Shown here: positions 1 to 7,461 of the stretch, piece by piece
Position numbering within the stretch: position 1 is the stretch's first letter
How the letters are laid out: every line of letters starts with the position of its first letter
NCBI GenBank assembly: GCA_027491255.1
Contig: JAIXWM010000081.1
Location: 81,739 to 145,738 of the forward strand
Reading direction: 5' to 3'
DNA length: 64,000 bases
Source: Rubrivivax sp.
GTDB taxonomy: Bacteria > Pseudomonadota > Gammaproteobacteria > Burkholderiales > Burkholderiaceae_C
Translations under genes and position numbers: made by a program
Notes under the pieces: model-generated
What the model was told of the DNA's origin: nothing
What the model saw: the letters and a program-made list of their open reading frames with translations, nothing else
Databases searched by the model: none

Positions 1-427
1 TTGGCGTGGTGTCGCGGCTGCGGTCAGCGAGCAGACCTTGGGCGCCCTGCGCGGTGGCTTCCAGACCGCCGGCGGGCTTCAGTTGAGCTTCGGCATCGAG
101 CGCATGGTCTACATCAACGGCGCCCTGACCACCAGCACGCGAATCACTGTCGCGGGCTTCGGCGGCCTCGCTGGGGAGGTAGCGCCACGCCTTGTGCGCG
201 GTGGCGACTCCGGTCTGTCACTGGTGCGCAACGGTGTCGGCAACACCTTCGTCGCCGGACTGCTTCCTCCATCGACCCAGGCCACCGTGATCCAGAACAC
301 GTTGAATGATCAGCACATCCAATCGCTCACGTTCATCAGCGCCCAAGCCAACAGCTTGGCTGTGCTGCGGTCGTGGAACCTGCAGATGTCGATCCGCGAT
401 GCCGTGACAGGCTCGCTGCGTCGCTGA
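1..427 (+). CDS. Secreted/amyloid-locus hypothetical protein, 5' truncated
   Basis: The open frame enters from before the window and ends in TGA at 425-427, so only about 141 C-terminal residues are visible. The visible part is rich in Gly, Thr, Asn and Gln (GGFQTAGGLQLSFGIERMVY near the start) and ends in a pattern with regularly spaced hydrophobics (TLNDQHIQSLTFISAQANSL, then a terminal SLRR). I recognise this only as a conserved hypothetical that in beta- and gamma-proteobacteria tends to sit beside a C39-like peptidase, a beta-barrel protein and a sigma-54 activator, an arrangement resembling functional amyloid (fap-like) loci; that link is inference. It converges on the beta-barrel gene at 487-1584 across a strong hairpin. 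An internal ATG at 38 is in frame but is not the true start. Confidence 0.6.
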   Translation, partial: WRGVAAAVSEQTLGALRGGFQTAGGLQLSFGIERMVYINGALTTSTRITVAGFGGLAGEVAPRLVRGGDSGLSLVRNGVGNTFVAGLLPPSTQATVIQNTLNDQHIQSLTFISAQANSLAVLRSWNLQMSIRDAVTGSLRR

Positions 428-455
428 GGTCGTGCTGCGTACACCGGTGCACGTG

Positions 456-479
456 CGCCGGGCGCTGGAGCGCCCGGCG
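456..479. terminator. Bidirectional hairpin terminator between convergent genes
   Basis: A 10-bp perfect stem (arms 456-465 and 470-479, GC-rich) with a 4-nt loop lies in the 59-bp gap between two convergent genes, 29 bp after one stop and 8 bp before the other. On the plus strand it is followed by a short CTTTCG stretch rather than a long T tract. Position and stem strength suggest a shared terminator. Confidence 0.6.
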
Positions 480-486
480 GCTTTCG

Positions 487-1584
487 CTACAGCGAAAATG
501 GCATGCGCACCGTCATCGTCATGTCAGGCGTGTCGCGCGTGACCCCCACTCCCAGCGACACGTTGATCGATCGCTTGGGCGTGGTCTTGAACGACCATCC
601 CAACAGCAGTGTGCCGAGCTGGACACGAACCGCGTCGGACGCGGCGACTCCGTTCTGACGCGTCTTGCCCACCGAGCTGTGGTCGTACCCGAGGCTGAAC
701 GACGAGCGCTCGTTCAGCGCCAGGCCCATGCCGAAGTTGAAGCCGAAGATGCGTCCCGGCTGGATGGTGCCGGGGATCAACTCCGGGCCGGCTTCTGTCT
801 GGCGAGTGACGTCGCTGCGCTTGATGCTGTGGAGCAGGCTCACACTGCCGAAGAAGACCACCGGGTCCGACGGGAACAACATGGTCAGCCCCGGCTGCAC
901 CCCCCAGAAGCCTGAACCCGTGGGCAGCGTGGCCTGCACGCCGTCGCCCAGGCCGGGCACGTTGGTGCGCGTCACCACCTGGAAAGGGTCGCGGCCGGTT
1001 CGGCTCTTCACGCGCAGGCTGCCCACGAAATACGGCACGCCCGCGCCGCCTTCGTTGAGCTGGTAGCGCAGCGTGGCTTCCACGTCCCCCACATCGTTGC
1101 CGCTCGCGTCGAAGGCGGTGGGTTGGTCGGGCGCGGGGTCGTCCAGCACGCGGCGGCCGATGCTGGTGTCCTGCCGGCGCACCACGGGCAAACGGGCTTC
1201 GACTTCCAGTCGGTTGGTGACGCCGTAGCGTGACGTGAGGGTTGCCGTGAACGTGTTGCGCTTGACCTCCCGCACGTCGACCACCCCGATCAGCAGCGCT
1301 GGGATCACGGTGTATCCCACCAGAGCGATACGGTTACTCGATGAGTAGGCGTACTGAAGCGAAGGCTCGATCGTCAGGCTGCCAGCGGGTGAGAGCACAC
1401 CTGGTTGCTCGAAGATCTGCGCTCCCGTGTCGGTGGAAAGACGGTCCTGGGAATCGGTGGCGGCCGTCCCCGGCGCGACCTCCTGTGCCCAGGAGGTGCC
1501 GGTTGGCACCGCAACGGCGCCCAGGGTCAAGGTCAGCGCGCGGCACAACTGCGCAATGGACAAGGGCGTTTGCTGAACGTTCAT
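487..1584 (-). CDS. Outer-membrane beta-barrel transporter-like protein
   Basis: This 365-residue protein begins with a signal peptide (hydrophobic LTLTLGAVAVP, Ala-rich end about residue 33), then alternates short amphipathic strands such as NTFTATLTSRYGVTNRLEVE and ends in Phe-Ser-Leu, typical of an outer-membrane beta-barrel. The start at 1584 was chosen because the signal peptide follows directly; a longer in-frame reading to 1716 adds 44 residues without signal character. The closest family I can suggest is the 'transporter' beta-barrel (MetA-pathway/FapF-like) that accompanies secretion loci. It is transcribed away from the sigma-54 activator at 1735-3069 on the same strand, 150 bp downstream of it. 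The substrate cannot be read from the sequence. Confidence 0.65.
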   Translation of the reverse strand: MNVQQTPLSIAQLCRALTLTLGAVAVPTGTSWAQEVAPGTAATDSQDRLSTDTGAQIFEQPGVLSPAGSLTIEPSLQYAYSSSNRIALVGYTVIPALLIGVVDVREVKRNTFTATLTSRYGVTNRLEVEARLPVVRRQDTSIGRRVLDDPAPDQPTAFDASGNDVGDVEATLRYQLNEGGAGVPYFVGSLRVKSRTGRDPFQVVTRTNVPGLGDGVQATLPTGSGFWGVQPGLTMLFPSDPVVFFGSVSLLHSIKRSDVTRQTEAGPELIPGTIQPGRIFGFNFGMGLALNERSSFSLGYDHSSVGKTRQNGVAASDAVRVQLGTLLLGWSFKTTPKRSINVSLGVGVTRDTPDMTMTVRMPFSL

Positions 1585-1734
1585 CGTGGCTTTCGCAGGC
1601 CCGCGGGGCCCAGGTGACGGGCTCCGTAGGCTAATTTTCTCGACGGTCGGCCGCATTGAGGCGACGCATGCCGGGTCGGGGGACGACGCCGAATCGGTCC
1701 TGCTGCAGGCGGGCATTCGAGGCAGGACAGCCCT

Positions 1735-3069
1735 TCAGACCTGAGCTCCATGCTTGGCCATCAGCCGATACATCGTCATGCGCGACACGCCCAGCCACCT
1801 CGCAGCCTGAGATACGTTCCTGCGCGCCAGGTCCAGGCTGCTGTGGACCGCACGACGTTCGGCGTCGAGACGTACATCGGCCAGCCCGATCCCGTCGGTC
1901 AGGCTCTTGCCAGGTTCGGGCAAGTCCAGGTCGGCCGGCGTGATGTAGCGGCCATCGGCCATGACCACCGCGCTGCGCACGCGATTGACCAATTCGCGCA
2001 CGTTCCCCGGCCAATCGTGGGCTGCCATGGCAGACAGCGCGGCGGGGCTGAAGCCTTTCAGGCAGGCGTTGGCCTCATGCGCGAACTGGCCGAAGAAGTG
2101 CCGGGCCAGGAGCTCGATGTCGCTTCGGCGTTCCCGCAGCGGCGGCACGGTGAGGCTGAGGACCTTCAACCGGTAATAGAGGTCGTGCCGGAACCTTCCC
2201 GCTGCCATGGCGCGTTCCAGGTCGACATGGGTGGCAGCGATGACCCGCACGTCGAGTTGCAGGCGGCTTGTGGAGCCCAGGCGCATGACCACCTTGTCCT
2301 GCAGGAACCGCAGCAGGCTGACCTGCACGTCCATCGACAGGTCGCCGATCTCGTCCAGGAACACCGTTCCATGGTTGGCGGCCTCGAAGATGCCGGTCTT
2401 GTCCCGGTCGGCCCCGGTAAAGGCGCCCCGCACATGGCCGAAGAGTTCGGACTGCACCAGGGCGGCAGGAATGGCGCTGCAGTTGATGGAGACGAACGGC
2501 GCCTGCGCCCGCGCCGAGCCACGCTGGATGGCCTGCGCCGCCAACTCCTTGCCCGTGCCGCTCTCGCCGCCAATGAGCACCGGCGCACAGACCGGTGCGA
2601 GGCGTTTGATCTGCCGCAGCAGCACCCGGATCGCAGGACTGCGGCCCAGGATGCCGCTCTGAGCCGACGGCACCTCGTCGTCCTCCGGGGAGCGGTGAAG
2701 AGCGGCGCGTCCCAGGGCATGCCCGAGCGTGCCGAGCAGTCGCTCGCTGTCAATGGGCATTGTGTGGTGATCGAACAGGTGATCGAGGATCAGGCTGTGC
2801 CACGCTGGCGACTCCAATGCATCGGGCCGGAAGACGCCTATCCATTCGATGTCTCTTCGCTGGCGCAGGAACCACTCCCACTCTGCCGCCGAAGCGGCCG
2901 CGCCGGGAAGCAGCAGGCCCACGTCGAAGTGTTCCGCGCTGGTTGCGCGCAACGCGGCCGTCAGCGTGCCCACGATGCGCAACCGCCAGCCCGCCCGGCT
3001 CAGGATGTCGTGCAGCGCGCTGTGCGCTGAATGATCTTCCACGATGCACACGACCTGACGCTTCGACAT
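1735..3069 (-). CDS. Sigma-54-dependent transcriptional activator with degenerate receiver domain
   Basis: A 444-residue bacterial enhancer-binding protein. Residues 1-135 look like a response-regulator receiver fold (VVCIVEDHSAHS...), but at the phosphoacceptor position FDVGLLLPG carries Leu instead of Asp, so phosphorelay control is unlikely. The AAA+ domain (about 145-375) has Walker A GESGTGKE, the sigma-54 contact loop GAFTGA, Walker B FLDEIGD and the arginine-finger stretch RHDLYYRL. A Fis-type helix-turn-helix follows at the C-terminus (NVSQAARWLGVSRMTMYRLM). An AAGGAG ribosome site lies 9 nt before the ATG. The layout resembles VpsR-type activators. Its neighbours suggest it controls the envelope/amyloid-like genes to its left, but I could not find a clean -24/-12 promoter. 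Confidence 0.88.
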   Translation of the reverse strand: MSKRQVVCIVEDHSAHSALHDILSRAGWRLRIVGTLTAALRATSAEHFDVGLLLPGAAASAAEWEWFLRQRRDIEWIGVFRPDALESPAWHSLILDHLFDHHTMPIDSERLLGTLGHALGRAALHRSPEDDEVPSAQSGILGRSPAIRVLLRQIKRLAPVCAPVLIGGESGTGKELAAQAIQRGSARAQAPFVSINCSAIPAALVQSELFGHVRGAFTGADRDKTGIFEAANHGTVFLDEIGDLSMDVQVSLLRFLQDKVVMRLGSTSRLQLDVRVIAATHVDLERAMAAGRFRHDLYYRLKVLSLTVPPLRERRSDIELLARHFFGQFAHEANACLKGFSPAALSAMAAHDWPGNVRELVNRVRSAVVMADGRYITPADLDLPEPGKSLTDGIGLADVRLDAERRAVHSSLDLARRNVSQAARWLGVSRMTMYRLMAKHGAQV

Positions 3070-3414
3070 CCAGTGACTCTCCTTCGTGACATCAAGGGCC
3101 CCCCAGGCCCATCCGGCCTTCGCTGCGGCGCCAGCCCGCAGCGCGAGGCGGGTGCGGCCCGCGCCGGCAGCAGCAGCTGCTGCTGCAAAGCAGGAGTTTC
3201 ACGACGAGCCAGCCCGAAACGACTGCGCCTGAGCAAGCGCGTTGATCGCGGCAGACCGGGCCACCGACCCGAGGAGATGCCGCGGCGCGGCTGCGCATGC
3301 GGCCCATGACCAGGCGGGCCTGCTGTTCGATGTCGCCCCCGGCGGGAGCGAGGCCAGCCCGCGCTGTGGAACGCGGATGTCGTCGACATCACTGCCCGTT
3401 GCGGGCATGGCATG
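3070..3414. other. Intergenic region with a 20-bp CAG/CTG palindrome
   Basis: No convincing gene is present in these 345 bp between the sigma-54 activator and tRNA-Ser. It must hold the promoter of the activator, but no consensus sigma-70 or sigma-54 element stands out. Two structures are visible: a perfect 20-bp palindrome of CAG triplets followed by CTG triplets at 3167-3186, and a 6-bp stem with a 3-nt loop at 3393-3407 just past the 3' end of the tRNA gene, which could help terminate it although it lacks a T tract. Confidence 0.5.
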
Positions 3415-3504
3415 TGGCGGAAGCGGTGGGATTCGAACCCACGGAGGGGATCAACCCTCGCCGGTTTTCAAGACCGGTGCCTTAAACCGCTCGGCCACGC
3501 TTCC
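3415..3504 (-). tRNA. tRNA-Ser (anticodon UGA)
   Basis: Read on the minus strand the 90-nt gene folds as a class II tRNA. The acceptor stem pairs GGAAGCG with CGCTTCC, discriminator G is followed by an encoded CCA, the D arm contains GCCGAGCGGTTTAAGGC, the anticodon stem CCGGT/ACCGG holds loop CTTGAAA with anticodon TGA, there is a long variable arm (GAGGGTTGATCCCCTC) as serine tRNAs require, and a T arm GTGGG-TTCGAAT-CCCAC. It decodes UCA and other UCN codons. No integrase or duplicated 3' end is present nearby, so it has not obviously been used as an integration site. Confidence 0.97.
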
Positions 3505-3584
3505 TCAGCGCCGAGATCATACGTCGCCCGCCTCGACACGCCCCGCATGGGCTGGGGCCGCGTGTGGCGCGATGCCCCTTGTCT

Positions 3585-4406
3585 TCAACCGGGCACCTGT
3601 GCCTGCGGGCAGGGGACCTGGACGATCTCGCGCCGGCCGCCGTCGATGCGGGCGGCGCTGAGGCTGCCGCCCCAGACGCAGCCGGTGTCCAGACCGAGCA
3701 GGTCGGGGCGGTCGACGAGGCCGAGCGTGCTCCAGTGGCCGAAGGCGATGGGCGTGCCCGCGCTGCGCCGGTCAGGCAACTCGAACCACGGCCGATGCCC
3801 TGGGGGGGCAGCGGCCGCCCCCTCCTTGGTGACGAGGTCCAGCGTGCCGTCCGCAGCGCAGAAACGGATGCGCGTGAAGGCATTCACCACGAAACGCCAG
3901 CGCTCGACGCCCTGCAGGTCATCGCGCCAGCGGCCCGGTTCGTTGCCGTACATCTGGTGCATGAACTCGCCCAGGTTCGGGCCCTGGAGCACAGCCTCGA
4001 CCTCGGCGGCGAGCCCCAGCGCCTGCGTCGCCGACCAGCTCGGCGCCAGGCCGGCATGAACGCACAGCCAGCCGGACTCGACCAGGGCCAGGCGAGACGC
4101 GCGCAACCACTCGATCCAGGCGTCGCGGTCGGGGGCGTCGAGGATGTCGCCGAAGGTGTCGCCCGCATGACGCTTGCGCGCGCCGTGTGCCACGGCCAGC
4201 AGGTGCAGGTCGTGGTTGCCGAGCACCCATTGCGCCGAGCCTTCCAGCGCGCGCAGGCGGCGCAGCACCTGCAAGGACGCCGGACCGCGGTTGACCAGGT
4301 CGCCAAGGGCGACGAGCCGGTCGCGTGACGGGGAAAAACCGTACGCGCTGAGCAGGCGCTCGAGCGCGCCGCAGCAGCCTTGGATGTCACCGATCAGCAG
4401 GACCAT
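3585..4406 (-). CDS. apaH: Symmetrical bis(5'-nucleosyl)-tetraphosphatase
   Basis: ApaH hydrolyses diadenosine tetraphosphate to two ADP in the cytoplasm and, in known bacteria, removes Np4N caps from RNA. The 273-residue product is close to the usual 280. The metallophosphatase motifs are present: GDIQG at residues 6-10, GDLVNRGP, GNHDLH, and the later CVHAGLAPSW and FGHWS. The start at 4406 gives the usual short N-terminus before the first motif; an in-frame ATG at 4430 would add 8 residues and has a slightly better-placed purine tract upstream. The gene is divergent from the CNNM-family gene at 4469, with only 62 bp between, so their promoters must overlap. Confidence 0.93.
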   Translation of the reverse strand: MVLLIGDIQGCCGALERLLSAYGFSPSRDRLVALGDLVNRGPASLQVLRRLRALEGSAQWVLGNHDLHLLAVAHGARKRHAGDTFGDILDAPDRDAWIEWLRASRLALVESGWLCVHAGLAPSWSATQALGLAAEVEAVLQGPNLGEFMHQMYGNEPGRWRDDLQGVERWRFVVNAFTRIRFCAADGTLDLVTKEGAAAAPPGHRPWFELPDRRSAGTPIAFGHWSTLGLVDRPDLLGLDTGCVWGGSLSAARIDGGRREIVQVPCPQAQVPG

Positions 4407-4468
4407 GGGCCCGATTCTGCTACCCTCCATGCCCTCATCACAGGTCACCGCCCCCGCCGGCGGCGCGC

Positions 4469-5770
4469 ATGGATCTGCTCCTGCTGCTTTTTCTGGTCAT
4501 TTTGAACGGCGCCTTTGCCATGTCCGAGATGGCGCTGACGGCCAGTCGCAAGGCCCGGCTGCAGGTGCTGGTGGAGGCGGGCGAGGGCGGTGCCCAGGCG
4601 GCGCTCGACCTGCACGAGAACCCGACGAAATTCCTCTCGACGGTGCAGATCGGCATCACCTCGATCGGCGTGCTCAACGGCATCGTCGGCGAGGCCGCGT
4701 TCTCGCGCCCGCTGGCGCAGTGGATCGACGCGACGCTGCCGGTGCAGCCGGAGACGGCGCAGTGGATGGCCACCGGTCTGGTCGTGCTCATCATCACGGT
4801 GCTCACCATCATCTTCGGCGAGCTCGTTCCCAAGCGCGTGGGGCAGATGTTCCCGGAGACCGTGGCGCGCCTGGTGGCGCGGCCGATGAACTGGCTGTCC
4901 ACCGCCACCCGCCCGCTCGTGCTGCTGCTGGGCGCCAGCACCGAGGGGGTGCTGCGGCTGCTCGGCCTGCACGGGCGCGTCGCCCGCGGCGTGACCGAGG
5001 AGGAGATCGCCGCCAGCCTGGAGGAGGGCGTCGATGCCGGCGTGATCGAGGCCCAGGAGCACCAGATGGTGCGCAACGTGTTCCGCCTGGACGAGCGCCA
5101 GATCGGCTCGATGATGGTGCCGCGTGCCGAGATCGCCTGGCTCGACGCGCAGGCGCCCTTCGAGCAGACGCTGGCCGTGATGGCCGAGCGCAACCATTCG
5201 CGCTACCCGGTGTGCCGTGGCGGCCTGGACGACGTGATCGGCGTGCTGCCGGCGCACCGGCTCGTCGGCCCGGTGGCGCAAGGCCGCCCGTTGGACCTGA
5301 CCGAGCACCTGCAGTCCCCGGTCTTCGTGCCCGAGACGCTCACCGGCATGGAGTTGCTGGAGCACCTGCGCGCCTCGTCCACCGAACTCGTGCTGGTGGT
5401 GGACGAGTACGGCGCGGTCCAGGGCCTGATTTCGGAGCGCGACGTGCTCGAGGCCATCACCGGCGAGTTCGCAGCCCCGGCCGGGCAGGACGCCTGGGCC
5501 GTGCGGCGCGATGACGGCAGCTGGCTCATGGAAGGCCTCATACCGGTTCCCGAATTGAAGGATAGGCTGGAATTGAGGGATCTTCCGGATGAAGACCGTG
5601 GACGCTACAACACGCTGGCTGGCATGATCATGCTTTTGCTCGGGCGCCTGCCCAGGATCACCGACACCGTCGAGTGGCAGGGCTGGTGCTTCGAGGTCGT
5701 GGACCTGGACGGCAAGCGCATCGACAAGGTGCTGGTTCGTCGACTCGCACAGACTGGAGACTTTCCGTGA
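4469..5770 (+). CDS. CNNM/HlyC-CorC family membrane protein (DUF21 plus CBS domains)
   Basis: This 433-residue protein has the standard family order. A DUF21/CNNM membrane domain fills about residues 1-180, with hydrophobic segments at the very N-terminus (MDLLLLLFLVILNGAFAMSE) and around TGLVVLIITVLTIIFGE. Two CBS domains follow (about 205-330, containing MMVPRAEI and VDEYGAVQGLIS), then a CorC_HlyC transporter-associated domain (345-425, NTLAGMIMLLLGRLP). Family members are implicated in Mg/Co or polyamine export; the older name 'hemolysin' is misleading. The stop codon overlaps the GTG start of the sapC-like gene, so the two are translationally coupled. Confidence 0.88.
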   Translation: MDLLLLLFLVILNGAFAMSEMALTASRKARLQVLVEAGEGGAQAALDLHENPTKFLSTVQIGITSIGVLNGIVGEAAFSRPLAQWIDATLPVQPETAQWMATGLVVLIITVLTIIFGELVPKRVGQMFPETVARLVARPMNWLSTATRPLVLLLGASTEGVLRLLGLHGRVARGVTEEEIAASLEEGVDAGVIEAQEHQMVRNVFRLDERQIGSMMVPRAEIAWLDAQAPFEQTLAVMAERNHSRYPVCRGGLDDVIGVLPAHRLVGPVAQGRPLDLTEHLQSPVFVPETLTGMELLEHLRASSTELVLVVDEYGAVQGLISERDVLEAITGEFAAPAGQDAWAVRRDDGSWLMEGLIPVPELKDRLELRDLPDEDRGRYNTLAGMIMLLLGRLPRITDTVEWQGWCFEVVDLDGKRIDKVLVRRLAQTGDFP

Positions 5771-6531
5771 TCAATCCTCTGTTGTTCAAGAAGGCGGTGG
5801 CCATCGAGGCGGGCGCGCACCGCGCTTTGCGCATCAAGCCCGCTTCGCGCGACTGGTCGGTGGCTGGCGAGCTGAACGCGATGTTCCTGGCGACGGCGGA
5901 GTTCGCCGACGCCAGCGCCGACTACCCCATCGTCTTCGTCGATGCGGGCGCGGACGCGCAAGGCAACCGGCAGGTGGCGCCGGTCGCGGTGTTCGGTCTG
6001 CAGGAAAAGGAAAACCTCTACGTCGAGGACGGCCGCTGGCGCGTGAACTACATCCCGGCGCTCCTGCAGGCCTACCCCTTCGGCATCGCCCGCATCGACG
6101 AGGCGCGCGTGGCTGTGGTCATGGACGAGTCCTGGACGGGCTGGTCCACCACGGAAGGCGCGGCGCTGTTCGACGAGCAGGGACAGCCGTCGGATTACCT
6201 CAAGGGCATGCGCGACCAGCTCGAACGTGTCGAGGCCGAGATCCAGCGCACGCGCCTGTTCGGCAAGCTGATGCTGGACGCCGACCTGCTGGCGGCGATG
6301 CGTTTCGACGCCACGCTCGGCGACGGTCAGAAGATCGCTGTCGAGGGGTTCATGGCCGTCGACGAGAAGAAGCTCGCCGCGCTGCCCGACGCCAAGGTCC
6401 TGGAATTCCACCGCAACGGTGTCCTGGGCCTGATCCACGCGCACCAGATCTCGATGCGCCACATGCGTCGCCTGATCGGCTGGCGTCAGGCGCGCGAGCG
6501 CGGCACGGCAGCGCCAGCGGCTGCAGCCTGA
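5767..6531 (+). CDS. SapC family protein
   Basis: The product is 254 residues and begins at a GTG whose last two bases form the TGA of the preceding gene; a GGAGA tract lies just upstream. The sequence INPLLFKKAVAIEAGAHRAL, the central FGLQEKENLYVEDGRWRVNYIPALLQAYPF and the DEKKLAALPD stretch are characteristic of the SapC family (PF07277), named after a Campylobacter S-layer-associated protein. No signal peptide or membrane segment is visible, so it is probably cytoplasmic. The biochemical role of the family is not established. Its last 46 bp overlap the end of the convergent GntR gene. Confidence 0.85.
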   Translation: MINPLLFKKAVAIEAGAHRALRIKPASRDWSVAGELNAMFLATAEFADASADYPIVFVDAGADAQGNRQVAPVAVFGLQEKENLYVEDGRWRVNYIPALLQAYPFGIARIDEARVAVVMDESWTGWSTTEGAALFDEQGQPSDYLKGMRDQLERVEAEIQRTRLFGKLMLDADLLAAMRFDATLGDGQKIAVEGFMAVDEKKLAALPDAKVLEFHRNGVLGLIHAHQISMRHMRRLIGWRQARERGTAAPAAAA

Positions 6532-7304
6532 GCGCGGCCACGGCCGCGCGCGGCAGGCGCGCTGCTGCCTGCAATCGCCCCGTCGGCCGGTGCGCTGGCA
6601 TCCTGCGCGCGCGCCACCGCCCCGAAGATGCGGCCGTAGCGCAGGCCGATCCAGGCGTGCTCGCGCATCAGCATCTCCACCCTCGCCGACTCGCCCAGCG
6701 TCAGCGCTTCCAGCACCAGTTCGTGCTGAAGTTGCGCGTGCGAGAGCTTGCGGTACTCTGCGTCCAGGGCCGCGGTGTCGATCACGATCGAGCCTGCCGA
6801 GGCGAAGGGCAGGTGGTCATTGCGCGCGATTGCGTCCGCGATGACGCGGCTGTCGTCGGCGCTGACGATGGCGCGGTGGAAGCGATGGTTCAGGCGGGCC
6901 CAGCGCCCGACCGCATCCTCGCTCAGCGACCCTGGCGCCAGCACCGCCCGGCCTTCGGCCACGCAGTCGGCCAGCACCTGCCGCACCGCCGGCGGCAAGC
7001 CGCGCTCGGCCAGGCGGCGCGCGGCCAGACCCTCGAGCGCGCCGCGCACCTCGATCGCGCTCCGGATGTCGGCCTCGGAGACGGCGCGCACCACATAGCC
7101 GCGCGTGCCGGCTTTCTCCACCAGGCCCTCCTGCTCGAGGGTGCGCAAGGCCAGGCGCACGGGGGTGCGTGAGAGCCCGAGTGACTGTGCCACCGGGATC
7201 TCCGCCAGCCGCATCCCGGCGCTCCAGTGACCGGCGACGATCAGTTGCCGCAGTCTGGCGATGACAGTGCCCGTATCGGAAGGCACCCCCTCGATTGGAT
7301 CCAT
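6486..7304 (-). CDS. GntR-family regulator, FadR/FCD subfamily
   Basis: A 272-residue regulator. The N-terminal winged helix (about 10-75) contains the recognition region AEIPVAQSLGLSRTPVRLALRTLEQEGLV. A C-terminal FCD ligand-binding domain follows (about 85-230), with likely metal-site residues in RLNHRFHRAIV and LMREHAWIG. After residue 235 there is an Ala/Arg/Gly-rich tail (APAARGRGRAQAAAAGAAVP) that is not part of the fold and runs 46 bp into the convergent sapC-like gene. The start codon lies inside an operator-like repeat, suggesting autorepression. It is divergent from the MetE-like/TRAP genes and is the obvious candidate for controlling them. Confidence 0.9.
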   Translation of the reverse strand: MDPIEGVPSDTGTVIARLRQLIVAGHWSAGMRLAEIPVAQSLGLSRTPVRLALRTLEQEGLVEKAGTRGYVVRAVSEADIRSAIEVRGALEGLAARRLAERGLPPAVRQVLADCVAEGRAVLAPGSLSEDAVGRWARLNHRFHRAIVSADDSRVIADAIARNDHLPFASAGSIVIDTAALDAEYRKLSHAQLQHELVLEALTLGESARVEMLMREHAWIGLRYGRIFGAVARAQDASAPADGAIAGSSAPAARGRGRAQAAAAGAAVPRSRA

Positions 7305-7358
7305 AGACTGGATTTTATAAGCTCGAAATGGGCATAATTACCAGAAAATGGATCCAAT
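7294..7358. promoter_or_regulatory. Paired GntR operator half-sites in the divergent promoter
   Basis: Two 11-bp arms, ATTGGATCCAT (7294-7304) and ATGGATCCAAT (7348-7358), form a perfect inverted repeat 43 bp apart. Each arm is itself a near-palindrome around TGGATCCA, the dimer-site shape expected for FadR-type GntR proteins. The left arm covers the regulator's start codon. The spacer is AT-rich for this genome and should contain the divergent promoters. Confidence 0.65.
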
Positions 7359-7367
7359 GAGGATCCC

Positions 7368-7398
7368 ATGAGTCAGGCGACCGTGGCCGCCTGACTCA
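7368..7398 (+). promoter_or_regulatory. Leader hairpin overlapping an 8-codon open frame
   Basis: Ten bases after the right-hand operator, TGAGTCAGGCG (7369-7379) and its exact inverse (7388-7398) form an 11-bp stem with an 8-nt loop. The same stretch carries ATG...TGA (7368-7394) encoding MSQATVAA, with a GAGG tract about 7 nt before the ATG. It could be a leader-peptide/attenuator, a second regulator site or an mRNA-stabilising stem. The structure is certain; its function is inference. Confidence 0.45.
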
Positions 7399-7461
7399 CC
7401 CCCGGCGCGCGCAAGGCCGTTTGGCGCGCGAGCTCATCACCCCCCAGCAACCCCGATCGTC

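Noticed and set aside
3415..3504. tRNA-Ser as an integration site for a mobile element
   Set aside because: No integrase, no repeated 3' end and no change in composition on either side within the window.
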